From the NCBI RefSeq assembly GCF_036625275.1, contig NZ_JAZKUD010000001.1:186001-250000 (forward strand): a stretch of DNA of 64,000 nt, read 5' to 3'. The notes beneath the pieces were generated by a model, which ran no database searches, was not told the origin of the DNA, and worked only from the letters and a program-made list of their open reading frames with translations. A program made the translations under genes and the position numbers. Positions 50,934 through 59,617 of this stretch are shown piece by piece (the first letter of the stretch is position 1; each line of letters starts with the position of its first letter). This DNA is from Accumulibacter sp036625275. Its GTDB lineage: Bacteria > Pseudomonadota > Gammaproteobacteria > Burkholderiales > Rhodocyclaceae.

Positions 50934-53900
50934 TCAAGCACCCGGCGCGTACACCAGCTCGGGAACCACCATCTCCCACGATTCGCATTGCGCGTTGATC
51001 CGGGATTTGTAAGGCTCCGCCACGTCCCTCGGTCGGCGCACGTGGATGGCGGCGACGCGGGCTTCGATGCAGTGCATGTTGTTTTCCGGTTCGAAGTGCT
51101 GCGACAGCGCGCCGACGTCGACCCCTTGCGCATCGCACAGTCGCCAGGCACCGGCCGATGTTTGGCGAAGCGCGATCCGGTTGCCTACGGTGAGTGCGGC
51201 CAGTGCCCGGTGAATGGCGTGGCCGGGGGGATGGCGTGCGGCAAAGTCGAGGTCGATCTGTCGCCAGCCGAGTCGCCGATGGCGACGCGCCAGTTCGGGC
51301 GGCGGCGTTGGCAGCGGCGTCGCGTGGCGACGCAGGAAGGCCGGCGGGTCGGACAACGAGTGGGACGACGAGTCCGCCGGCCCTCCCGCCAGCGTGTCGA
51401 GCCAGGCCTGGCCGCGATCGAAGCGCGCCAGCGCAAGCGTCTTGCGCGCACGCGTCATGGCCACGTAGTAGAGGCGGCGCGTGGCGTCCGCATCCTCGTT
51501 GGCGCCGCTCCGTAGCCAGTCGCCATCGAGGACCGCGACGTGATCGAATTCGAGACCCTTGGCCCGGTGCGCGGTAAGCAGCAGCAGGCCGGTCTGCCGC
51601 CGGCGCGCTTCCCGGCCCCACTCGGCCAACCAGTCGAGAAAATGGTCGACCGGCAATTCGGCGTCACCGACATCGAGTGCATACTCACTCACCGCCTCGC
51701 GCAGATAGCTCCACCAATGGGCGTCAGGTCGACCCTCAGGCTGCAATGCCAGCCACTGCTGGATCGTTGATACGTCGATCAGCGCACTCGCGCGCGTTCG
51801 CAACCAGCCGATCATCGCCTGCGTTTCGCGCAGAGTCCAGAAGCCGCTGCGGTCTTCATCGGCCTGCTGCACCGGAATACCCCGCAGTTCGCAATAGCTG
51901 CGCACCGGGTCGAGTGAACGCCAGTTGCGGGCCATGATGGCGCAGCGCGCCCAGTCCCACGCCGGCGCCAGATTTGCCATGCGCTCGAATTCGGTGATCA
52001 CGGCAAGGGCCTGGGTCCGGTCGTCGTTGCCGGCCGGCAGGATCTGCACGCGCCCCTGGCCGACCGGGTCGATGCCGGCCCATTCGCCGCCGGCGGCCTG
52101 GCCCTTGCGTGCCGCATCGATGTGGATCGGGTGCGCCTGCTTGATGCGGTTCGCCGCCGGGGCGATCAGCCGGTTGGCGGCTTCGATGATGTTCGCCGTC
52201 GAGCGATAGTTGTCGGTCAGGAAGGCCGGCCTGGCGGCATAGTCGGCCTCGAAGCGACGGATGAACGCAACCGAGGCGCCATTGAAGGCGTAGATGTTCT
52301 GGTCGTCGTCACCGACGGCGAAGAGGTTGATGCGGCCGTCCTCATCGGGCCGGGTGCGACCGGCCAGCGCCGAAATCAGTTCGTATTGTTCGGGCGCGAT
52401 ATCCTGGTACTCGTCAACCAGAATCCAGCGGAAGCCGGCCAGCAGGCGTTCGCGCTGCTGGTCCGCTTCCTCGGGCGGCAGGTCCTGGCCCTTGAGCAGC
52501 CTGACCGCCTGTTCGATGATCTCCTTGAACGGGTCGCCGTTCACCCTTCCGCTCTGCGTGGCCAGACTGGCGCCGACCAGGCGCATGGCCAGTGCGTGCA
52601 GGGTGAGCACGGCAACGCCGCGGGCATCGTCGCCGATCAGCTCGCCGAGGCGCTGGCGAATCTGCACCGCGGCGTGGCGGTTGTAGGCGAGGGCCAGGAT
52701 GCCCTGCGGGTTCTCGCGGCGGACGCGAATCAGGTAGGCGATGCGATGCACCAGCACCCGCGTCTTGCCGGAGCCGGGGCCGGCGAGGACGAGAACGTTG
52801 GTACTTTCCCGCTCGTCGGCGACGATCTCGCGCTGTTGCCGGTTGTTCAGCACCTCGACGATGTCATGCCACGACTGCGGCGTCGTCTGGCGCGTCAGTT
52901 CCTGGTCGCGATCGGGTAGCCAGCGGCGCATGAACTCGTCGCGTTGCAGGCTGAAGTAGTCCATCGTCAGGTGCAGCGCTTCGGCCATGGCCTTGAGTCC
53001 GCGCTGTACGTACTCGGCCATGACGTGAATCTGCACCACCTGTTCGTCGTAGTGCAGCTTGAGTGGCGCGAAATCCCCCGGCATGAACTTCCGCTTCCAG
53101 TCGGGCTCCAGGCGAATCGTCATGGCCGGCCGGAAGACGGCCAGTCCCTTGTTGAGGCGGATGATTTCCTGCTCGTGCAGCCACAGCAGCGCACGGTCGA
53201 GCAGCTTGGGCGTGATCGTCCTTTCTGCCCCGAGCAACAGATCGGCTGCCAGCGCCGCCAGCAGTTTGCCCAGCGTCGTTTCGGCCAGTTGATCGTTGCC
53301 GCGGGCGCCGGCAGGCAGACAGCCGAGCAGGTGGTCGAGCAGGCAGCCGGCGGCGCTGCGCCGGCGCCGGGCGGTGGCTTCCACGGCCGACCATTCGCGT
53401 TGCAGTTCGATACCCAGCGATTCGACATCAACCCGCCGCAGCTTCAGGCTGCCCTGGCCGCCCGCTTCGTCGCGGCCGTCGGCGGCAAGGCTGCTCAGCA
53501 GTTGGCGCAGGCGCTCCGGCAGGGCATCGGCGTGGCCGGCATCCTGCAGGTGCTGGTTGGCGTGGCGCAGGTGGAGGATCGACGATTCGCCACGGCCGAG
53601 GTCCGGGTGCTGCTCGCGCAGCAGGGCGATCAACGCCGATTCGAGCGCGGCGGCCTGCGCGAAGCGCTTCTTCGACGATCTCTCGACGCCGACGTGGAGG
53701 TAGGCGGTCAGCGCCGTATCGTTGCTGGCCAGTCCCAGCGCCTCGAGGTCGTAGAACGCGGCGCGGACTTTTTCGGGGGAAAGCCCGGAGACGAGCATCA
53801 GCTCGTCGGTCGAGATGCCTTCATCGACCGGCGCGCCGATCAGTGCGCCGACAATTGCCAGCAGCCCTTTCCGATACTCCGGCGCGATGACCCTTTTCTC

Positions 53901-56102
53901 GATCTTCCTGCGCGCTTCGTCGAGCGAGGCGACGCGCAGCGACGAGGGGAAGACCTGGACCCGGTTTTCCTCGCGCGTCAGCAGCGCGGCTTCTTCCAGC
54001 CACGACACGGCGGTGCGCACGCGCGTGTCGTCGGTGGCCGAATCACGCTCGAAAGCGCCGTCTTCGTCCTCGGCGAGGATTTCGCCGGCGGTGGCGATCA
54101 GGTCTCCCTCCTTGCCGCCACCCCGGCGTTTCTTCCGGTCGAGATTGCGCAGCGAGTGCAGGATGGCCTGGATTTCCTTGCGCGACAGCCGCGAGCGCGC
54201 CGACATGCCGAATTGCCGCTCGACGTCCTCGACGGTGTAGAGGAGAACGCAGCGTGCCGACTGACGGTCGCGGCCGGCGCGGCCCGCTTCCTGCAGATAG
54301 TTCTCCAGCGAACCGGGAATGTCGGCATGGATGACCAGACGCACGTCCGGCTTGTCGATCCCCATGCCGAAGGCGTTGGTGGCGACGATGACGCGCAGAT
54401 CGCCGTCGATGAATGCCTTCTGTGTGCTCTTCTTCGTTTCCGGTGGCAGCCGGGCGTGAAAGTGGTCGACCGCCCAGCCTTTCTGCCGCAGAAAGCAGGA
54501 GACTTCTTCGGTCTGATGGCGTGTCGCGCAATAGACGATGGCTCCGCCAGGCAGCTCGGGCGGCAGATCGGCTTCCAGGATCTGATGGATGTGCGCGAAC
54601 TTTTCGGCCGGGCTGGTCGGGACGACGCAGAAATCGAGATTGGCACGACGGGCGCCGCCGTTGAAGCAGCGCAGTTCGATGCCGAGCTTGTCCCTGAAAT
54701 GATCCAGGATGTCGGCCATCACGGCGGGTTTGGCGGTAGCCGTCAGGCAGAGGACGGGTGGAATCGCCTGATTGCCGGCCTTTTCACGGATGAAGCGCCC
54801 GATGTAACGATAATCCGGGCGGAAATCCTGCCCCCATTTGGAAAGGCAGTGCGCCTCGTCGAGTACCCAGGCGCCGATTTCGCGTTGCGCCAGCACCTTG
54901 CGCAGCGTGTGGTTGCGCAGTTGCTCGGGAGAAACGATGAGAATGCCGATGTCGCCCAGGCGCAGGCGATCGAGCACGTCGGCGCGCTCGGGCATCGACA
55001 ACAGCCCGTTGAGCGCGGCACAGCTCCTGATGTTGCGGGCCTCCAGTCCGGCCACCTGATCGGCCATCAGGGCCACCAGCGGCGAGATGACGACGGTCAG
55101 CGCACCGGTCTTGTCGAAGCGCGAGAGCGCGGGGATCTGGTAACACAGCGACTTGCCGGTTCCCGTCGGCAGAATCCCCAGCACGTGTTCGCCGCGCATC
55201 GCCGCTGCAACGATGCTTTGCTGCAGCGGCTGACCCGCTTCGTCGACCGGCTCCGGACGAAATTCGGGGAAGCCGAACCAGCGCACGAGTTCCTTGCGGG
55301 CATCGTGCCGCTCCCCGCACCACTGGCAGGCCGGGTCGGCGCAGGCGGTGTCACGCAAGCGCTTGATCAGCATGCCGGCCTGCGGAAACTGATGGCGCAC
55401 CCACGGTGGCATCACCGAGTTGCCGCCGGCCACCGACAGCCAGGCCAGTGCGTAGGCCAGGGCCCAGCCCTGGCCGGCGGCATCGGCCAGCACCTCACCG
55501 AGGTGCGTCGCGCAGACGTGTCCGGCCAGTTGCTGGCGAATGGCGGCGAGCGCTTCGCCATCGCTCGGGCGAGGCTGGTGGCGCAAAGCCATGAAGAAGC
55601 GATCGAGCCCCGCCTGCCGGCTGTGCACGGTCGTCAGCCAGTGCCAGGCGAGAACCCGGCCCGGTGAGGCTTCGGCCAGCGCCGCTTGCTGGTTGCGGAA
55701 GACCTCGAGCGTCAATTGCGCGTCGAGCAGCGGATCGTTCAGGCGCCCGCGCTGCAGTTGCCCATCCTGATAATGCTTGACCAGATGGTGGTAGGGGTTG
55801 CGCGGGAAGGCCAGCGGGTTGAGCCACAGCGTGTCGACCGCCGGCAACTGCAGCAGCTGCAGATCGGGCTTGGCGGCGGCCAGATGCGGCAGGTCGAAAG
55901 CGATCAGGTTATGGCCGAGCAGGAAGCTGGCGCCTTCGGCGAATGCGTCGAGTTGTGCCAGCGCGGCCAGCAGATTGCCTTGTCGGAAACGCAGCGAGGT
56001 CCCCGGCTGGTCACCACGAACGGCGGCAAAGCGGTGAATCCGTCCATCGCGCAGCCCGACTTCCAGGTCGATGGACAGGCAGCGGGGAGCGAAACCACTC
56101 AT
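50934..56102 (-). CDS. Exonuclease-RecQ-UvrD three-module DNA helicase
   Basis: The chain has 1722 residues from the ATG at 56102. Residues 1-180 look like a DnaQ-type 3'-5' exonuclease (SIDLEVG with Asp12 and Glu14, LLGHNLIAFDLPHL, NDPLLDAQLTL). A CxxxxCxxC zinc-like cluster is at 254-262. RecQ follows: TGTGKSLCYQIPALSR at about 313-328, VLDEAHCLSKWGQDFRPDY near 415, and QEAGRAGRD. The C-terminal part is a UvrD/PcrA helicase: LAGPGSGKTRVLVHRIA near 1105, LVDEYQDIAPEQYEL near 1230, GDDDQNIYAFNGAS, LLTAHRAKGLEFDHV and YVAMTRARKTLALARFD. Probably DNA repair or anti-mobile-DNA; the combination is uncommon. A broken copy of its 3' third lies at 48420. Confidence 0.92.
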   Translation of the reverse strand: MSGFAPRCLSIDLEVGLRDGRIHRFAAVRGDQPGTSLRFRQGNLLAALAQLDAFAEGASFLLGHNLIAFDLPHLAAAKPDLQLLQLPAVDTLWLNPLAFPRNPYHHLVKHYQDGQLQRGRLNDPLLDAQLTLEVFRNQQAALAEASPGRVLAWHWLTTVHSRQAGLDRFFMALRHQPRPSDGEALAAIRQQLAGHVCATHLGEVLADAAGQGWALAYALAWLSVAGGNSVMPPWVRHQFPQAGMLIKRLRDTACADPACQWCGERHDARKELVRWFGFPEFRPEPVDEAGQPLQQSIVAAAMRGEHVLGILPTGTGKSLCYQIPALSRFDKTGALTVVISPLVALMADQVAGLEARNIRSCAALNGLLSMPERADVLDRLRLGDIGILIVSPEQLRNHTLRKVLAQREIGAWVLDEAHCLSKWGQDFRPDYRYIGRFIREKAGNQAIPPVLCLTATAKPAVMADILDHFRDKLGIELRCFNGGARRANLDFCVVPTSPAEKFAHIHQILEADLPPELPGGAIVYCATRHQTEEVSCFLRQKGWAVDHFHARLPPETKKSTQKAFIDGDLRVIVATNAFGMGIDKPDVRLVIHADIPGSLENYLQEAGRAGRDRQSARCVLLYTVEDVERQFGMSARSRLSRKEIQAILHSLRNLDRKKRRGGGKEGDLIATAGEILAEDEDGAFERDSATDDTRVRTAVSWLEEAALLTREENRVQVFPSSLRVASLDEARRKIEKRVIAPEYRKGLLAIVGALIGAPVDEGISTDELMLVSGLSPEKVRAAFYDLEALGLASNDTALTAYLHVGVERSSKKRFAQAAALESALIALLREQHPDLGRGESSILHLRHANQHLQDAGHADALPERLRQLLSSLAADGRDEAGGQGSLKLRRVDVESLGIELQREWSAVEATARRRRSAAGCLLDHLLGCLPAGARGNDQLAETTLGKLLAALAADLLLGAERTITPKLLDRALLWLHEQEIIRLNKGLAVFRPAMTIRLEPDWKRKFMPGDFAPLKLHYDEQVVQIHVMAEYVQRGLKAMAEALHLTMDYFSLQRDEFMRRWLPDRDQELTRQTTPQSWHDIVEVLNNRQQREIVADERESTNVLVLAGPGSGKTRVLVHRIAYLIRVRRENPQGILALAYNRHAAVQIRQRLGELIGDDARGVAVLTLHALAMRLVGASLATQSGRVNGDPFKEIIEQAVRLLKGQDLPPEEADQQRERLLAGFRWILVDEYQDIAPEQYELISALAGRTRPDEDGRINLFAVGDDDQNIYAFNGASVAFIRRFEADYAARPAFLTDNYRSTANIIEAANRLIAPAANRIKQAHPIHIDAARKGQAAGGEWAGIDPVGQGRVQILPAGNDDRTQALAVITEFERMANLAPAWDWARCAIMARNWRSLDPVRSYCELRGIPVQQADEDRSGFWTLRETQAMIGWLRTRASALIDVSTIQQWLALQPEGRPDAHWWSYLREAVSEYALDVGDAELPVDHFLDWLAEWGREARRRQTGLLLLTAHRAKGLEFDHVAVLDGDWLRSGANEDADATRRLYYVAMTRARKTLALARFDRGQAWLDTLAGGPADSSSHSLSDPPAFLRRHATPLPTPPPELARRHRRLGWRQIDLDFAARHPPGHAIHRALAALTVGNRIALRQTSAGAWRLCDAQGVDVGALSQHFEPENNMHCIEARVAAIHVRRPRDVAEPYKSRINAQCESWEMVVPELVYAPGA

Positions 56103-56157
56103 GGGCAGCGTGAGTGGGCATTGACGCTGCACCATCCCATGACCGTCTGATGCTCTT

Positions 56158-56877
56158 CTAGATCAGCGCGCCGTTGATCGAGATCACCTGGCCCGAGATG
56201 TAGGCGGCCTGATCCGAAACCAGGAAGCCGACGAGATCGGCGACTTCCTCGGGCTTGCCGGCGCGCTGCATCGGCACCAGTGTCCTGATCGTTGCGGCGT
56301 CGAAAGCGCTGTCGGCCATCCCGGTGGCGATGATCCCCGGCGCCACGGCATTGACCGTGATGCCGCGGCTGGCCACTTCCAGCGCCAGCGACTTGCTCGC
56401 GGCCTGCAGCGCACCCTTCGCTGCCGAGTAGTTGACCTGGCCACGGTTGCCGATGATCGCCGCGACCGACGAGACATTGACGACCCGCCCCCAGCGCGTA
56501 CGGATCATCGGCAGGATCAGCGGTCGGGTGACGTTGAAGAAACCGTTCAGGCAGACATCGATGACGCGGTCCCATTGCTCGCCGGACATGCCGGGAAAGA
56601 CCGCGTCGGCATGGAGGCCGGCGTTGTTGACCAGAATCTGGATCGGGCCGGCGACGAGGAGGTCGGCCAGCGCCGTCGCCGTAGGCTCGCGCTCGGTGAT
56701 GTCGAAAACGACCGTTTCGGCGCTGCCGCCGCCGGTGACGATTTCGCCGACGACCGCCTCGGCCTTCGCGCGGCCGCGGTTGGCGTGCACGATCACGTGG
56801 CAGCCGTCGGCGGCCAGGCGGCGGCAGATCGCCGCGCCGATGCCGCCGCTGCCACCGGTGACCAGCGCGCGTTTCAT
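56158..56877 (-). CDS. 3-oxoacyl-ACP reductase (SDR) of an aryl-polyene-like locus
   Basis: This is a 239-residue SDR. The cofactor motif ALVTGGSGGIGAA is at the N-terminus, NNAG at 84-87, and the catalytic residues are Ser137, Tyr150 and Lys154 (NVSSVAAIIGNRGQVNYSAAKGAL). The closing SGQVISINGALI is typical of FabG. Comparable to the ketoreductase ApeQ of aryl polyene clusters, by context. It overlaps the dehydratase stop by four bases. The start is the ATG at 56877; an upstream in-frame start at 57003 would be non-homologous. Confidence 0.92.
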   Translation of the reverse strand: MKRALVTGGSGGIGAAICRRLAADGCHVIVHANRGRAKAEAVVGEIVTGGGSAETVVFDITEREPTATALADLLVAGPIQILVNNAGLHADAVFPGMSGEQWDRVIDVCLNGFFNVTRPLILPMIRTRWGRVVNVSSVAAIIGNRGQVNYSAAKGALQAASKSLALEVASRGITVNAVAPGIIATGMADSAFDAATIRTLVPMQRAGKPEEVADLVGFLVSDQAAYISGQVISINGALI

Positions 56878-57326
56878 GGCCGTCGTGCCGCGTCGACCGT
56901 GGCGGCGTCGAGGACGACGGCGGCGCGTCCGTCGACCAGGCAGCGGCCGGCGTGGCTGACCGCGAAGCGGTAGAGAATGTTGGTGCCATCGCTCGACAGG
57001 CACTCGGCCTGGACGCTCAGTTCCCCCGCCAGGTCGTCGAGCCGGGCGACGTGCAGGGTCACGCCGCGCAGGCTGGTCAGGTAGCCATGGCGAGGCCGTT
57101 CACCGGTTTCGGCAAGCAGCGCGCCATGCACGGCCATCGCCTGCGCCGCGTACTCGATGCCGCTCGCCGCGCCCAGGCGACCCTCGGCGCGCAGTGGGTT
57201 GGCCGGGTCGGTATGGCTGGTCGCGCGGCAGGAAATCGTCGTCGCCGACCAGTCGACGACCGACTCGAGCAGGCACATGGTGCCCTGGTGGGGGATATGC
57301 CCGGCGATCCAGCGGTGGTCTAACAA
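56874..57326 (-). CDS. Hotdog-fold 3-hydroxyacyl-ACP dehydratase (ApeP-like)
   Basis: The 150-residue hotdog-fold protein reads HRWIAGHIPHQGTMCLLESVVDW, then SHTDPANPLRAEGRLGAASGIEYAAQAMAVHG, and GYLTSLRGVTLHVARLDDL, matching the dehydratases of aryl-polyene loci (HxGxM..LE.V and GIEYAAQAMA). The chosen TTG start at 57326 overlaps the previous stop (ttgttag), since no ATG is at the right place. It follows a ketosynthase-like gene and precedes the ketoreductase. Confidence 0.88.
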   Translation of the reverse strand: MLDHRWIAGHIPHQGTMCLLESVVDWSATTISCRATSHTDPANPLRAEGRLGAASGIEYAAQAMAVHGALLAETGERPRHGYLTSLRGVTLHVARLDDLAGELSVQAECLSSDGTNILYRFAVSHAGRCLVDGRAAVVLDAATVDAARRP

Positions 57327-58123
57327 GGGATGCAGTCCACGCGCAGTTGCATCGGTGGCAGGTAGTCGAGGCAAACGCCGCCACCTTCGCGCTTGGCCAG
57401 CTTCTGCAGCAGCGGCAGGCTGCGCAGCGCCGGGATCGTCGTGCGCAGGCTTTCCAGTGCGCCATCGGCCAGCCTGGCGGCGGCGTCGGTGCCTGGCGTG
57501 ACGGCGATGCGCGCCAGTGAGCGGACGCTCTGGAGCGGGGTCAGGAACAGCGCCACACCGGCGCAATCAGGTATCGGCCGCTTGCGGTGCAGGGGTTCCG
57601 GATACTCGCTGTCGTAGGCGATCAGCAAGGTTGCCCGTCGGTCGACGACGACTTGCGCCAGCGTATCCAGCAGACCGGCGCCGAAGCTCGCGTCGAAGGC
57701 GCAAAGCACCTGGCACGGGGCCATCGCGCCGGTGGCGATGCCCCAGTAGCCGGCGGCGGCGTTATGCACCGAGTTGTGAAAGCGGGTCGGCGAAATCTGG
57801 CGGTCGTCGGTCGCCAATTGCTCGCACAGCGCGTGACAGTTGTGGCCGTCGGCACCGGAGGCCGTGAACACCGTGGCCAGCGTGCCGACGTCGGCTTCAG
57901 CATGGGCGGCGGCTTCCAGCCCAAGCGCGAGCGCCAGCTTGACGACGCGGCTGGCGCGCCGGCGCTCGGCTGGTGGCAGGATGCTCGGCACCGGCAGCAC
58001 GGAAGGCGCGGGCGTATAAGCCTGTTCGCCGCGCAGGACGGCGCAGGCGGTCGGCCAGTCCGGCATGCCGGGGGCGATGAAGCCGACGCCGTCGATCCAG
58101 GCGGTGAGCGGAGTCGGTCTCAT
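57320..58123 (-). CDS. Ketosynthase-like protein lacking the catalytic Cys (chain-length-factor-like)
   Basis: This 267-residue protein has the N-terminal half-type ketosynthase domain (Ketoacyl-synt_2 family): AWIDGVGFIAPGMPDWP, KLALALGLEAAAHA, and SPTRFHNSVHNAAAGYWGIATGAMAPCQVLCAFDASFGAGLLDTLAQ. At the expected nucleophile position the text is CAFDASF in place of the TACSSS of active enzymes, so it probably acts as the partner or chain-length factor of the next gene. It overlaps that gene by four bases (58120). Confidence 0.8.
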   Translation of the reverse strand: MRPTPLTAWIDGVGFIAPGMPDWPTACAVLRGEQAYTPAPSVLPVPSILPPAERRRASRVVKLALALGLEAAAHAEADVGTLATVFTASGADGHNCHALCEQLATDDRQISPTRFHNSVHNAAAGYWGIATGAMAPCQVLCAFDASFGAGLLDTLAQVVVDRRATLLIAYDSEYPEPLHRKRPIPDCAGVALFLTPLQSVRSLARIAVTPGTDAAARLADGALESLRTTIPALRSLPLLQKLAKREGGGVCLDYLPPMQLRVDCIPC

Positions 58124-59313
58124 GTGCTGACGCCGAAAACCAGGCTGCAGTTGCTGCCGCCGAAGCCGAAGGAGTTGCTCAGTGCCCGCTGCACGCGCGC
58201 GGCGCGGGGAGTGAGCTGGTAGTCGATCGGGATCGCCGGGTCCGCTGTCCTGGTGTGCGGGCTGCCGGGCAGCAGCTCGTGCGTGAGCGCCAGCGCGCAG
58301 ATCAGCGCTTCGACGGCGCCGGCGGCGCCGAGCGTGTGGCCGGTCGCACCCTTGGTCGAACTGCACGGCGTGCGCGCTCCGAACAGCGCCGCCACCGCCT
58401 TGCCTTCGGCCGCGTCATTGCTCGGCGTCGCGGTGCCGTGCAGGTTGATGTAGTCGATGTCGAAGGGGTGCAGGCCGGCCGAGCGCAGGGCCGCCTCGAT
58501 CGCCATGCGGGCACCGAGGCCTTGCGGGTGCGGTGAGGACATGTGGTAGGCATCGCTCGACTCACCGTAGCCGAGCAGCAGCAGCGAGCCGGGGCGGGCA
58601 TTCTTCGGCAGCCGTTCGAGCAGCGCAAACGCGGCCCCTTCGGCGACCGAGATGCCGTTGCGTGCCATGTCGTAAGGCCGGCACGGCTGGCTCGAGGTCA
58701 GTTCGAGCGAAGCAAAGCCGTAGAGCGTCGTCAGGCACAGGGAATCGACGCCGCCGACCAGCGCCGCGTCGATGCTGCCGCAGGCGAGTTGGCGAGCCGC
58801 TGCCGCAAAGGCCTTGGCGCTCGACGAGCAGGCCGTGGATACCGTCATCGCCGGGCCTTCGAGGTCGAAATAATCGCGCGCGAATTCGGCCAGCGAGAAA
58901 GGATTGTGCGTGTTGCGGTAGATGAAATCGTCGGGCAAGGCGCCACTGTGCGGGTCGCGCCGGCGGTAGGCGAGTTCGGCCTGCAGGATGCCGCCGGTGC
59001 TGGTGCCGAGAAAAACCCCGATGCGGCTCCGGCCGTAGCGCGCTGCCGCTGCGCGCACCCGTTCGGCCAGGCCATCGGTTTCGAGGCCGAGTTGCGCCAG
59101 ACGGTTGTTCCGGCAATCGTAGCGCGCCAGCGTCACCGGCAGGGACTGATCGTCGACCGCCGCCACTTCGCCGACCCAGGTATCGATCACGGCCGTTTCG
59201 AAAGCACAGGGCGCCAGGCCACTGCTGCCCGCGCGCAGGCCTGCCAGTGTCGCAGCCAGGCCGCGCCCGAGGCAGGTGGTCAGGGTATAGGCGGAAACCA
59301 GCAAAGGGGTCAA
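58120..59313 (-). CDS. Beta-ketoacyl-ACP synthase (FabF-like, ApeO-type)
   Basis: This 397-residue condensing enzyme carries the catalytic Cys162 in VSTACSSSAKAF, the first His in NLHGTATPSNDAAEG (about 292), and the second in ATGHTLGAAGAVEA (about 327). These define a functional active site. It sits at the head of a four-gene run (KS, KS-like, dehydratase, ketoreductase) with start/stop overlaps at every boundary, which is the core elongation set of aryl polyene loci. Confidence 0.92.
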   Translation of the reverse strand: MTPLLVSAYTLTTCLGRGLAATLAGLRAGSSGLAPCAFETAVIDTWVGEVAAVDDQSLPVTLARYDCRNNRLAQLGLETDGLAERVRAAAARYGRSRIGVFLGTSTGGILQAELAYRRRDPHSGALPDDFIYRNTHNPFSLAEFARDYFDLEGPAMTVSTACSSSAKAFAAAARQLACGSIDAALVGGVDSLCLTTLYGFASLELTSSQPCRPYDMARNGISVAEGAAFALLERLPKNARPGSLLLLGYGESSDAYHMSSPHPQGLGARMAIEAALRSAGLHPFDIDYINLHGTATPSNDAAEGKAVAALFGARTPCSSTKGATGHTLGAAGAVEALICALALTHELLPGSPHTRTADPAIPIDYQLTPRAARVQRALSNSFGFGGSNCSLVFGVST

Positions 59314-59617
59314 GTAGATGCTCCAGATCGTCGGAGCCGAATATTAATGTGAAAGTCGCGCATGCGACTCACGAATTTCCCCTCCCCCCTCGCGGGGGCG
59401 AAGGCGGGGTTTCGCGGAGCACGGCTCCGCGCCGCCGTAGCCGGCCCGCGATGCAGCGCGGGCCGTGGAAGGGGTCGGGGGAGAGGGAAACGGTCATGAC
59501 TTTCATGATCGGGGGGTGCCTGGAAAAGTCATGACCGTTAGCAGAGGACGATTGCCGGTTGCCCGCGGCGTCGGCAACGATTGGCAACGACGAGCGGCTG
59601 CATGGCCGGCAGGACGT
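59314..59617. other. Space with repeat copy C
   Basis: This gap of about 300 bases lies between the ketosynthase start and the methyltransferase stop. It is dominated by the palindromic repeat at 59346-59535. A promoter for the ketosynthase run must lie here, or the run continues from upstream. Confidence 0.5.
59346..59535. repeat. Interspersed palindromic repeat, family 2, copy C with insert
   Basis: It starts aatgtgaaagtcgcgcatgcgactcacgaa, continues into cccctcccccctcgcgggg, then has an extra segment of about 80 bases with its own palindromes (gcggagcacggctccgc and ggcccgcg/cgcgggcc), and resumes gggagagggaaacggtcatgactttcatgatcgggg to end aaaagtcatgacc. It is the longest copy of the family that includes those at 27735 and 33992. 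Confidence 0.8.

Noticed and set aside
52944..55667. A long plus-strand open frame of about 900 codons across the helicase gene.
   Set aside because: It is antisense to the helicase, has no recognisable motif, and follows from the high third-position GC of the real gene.
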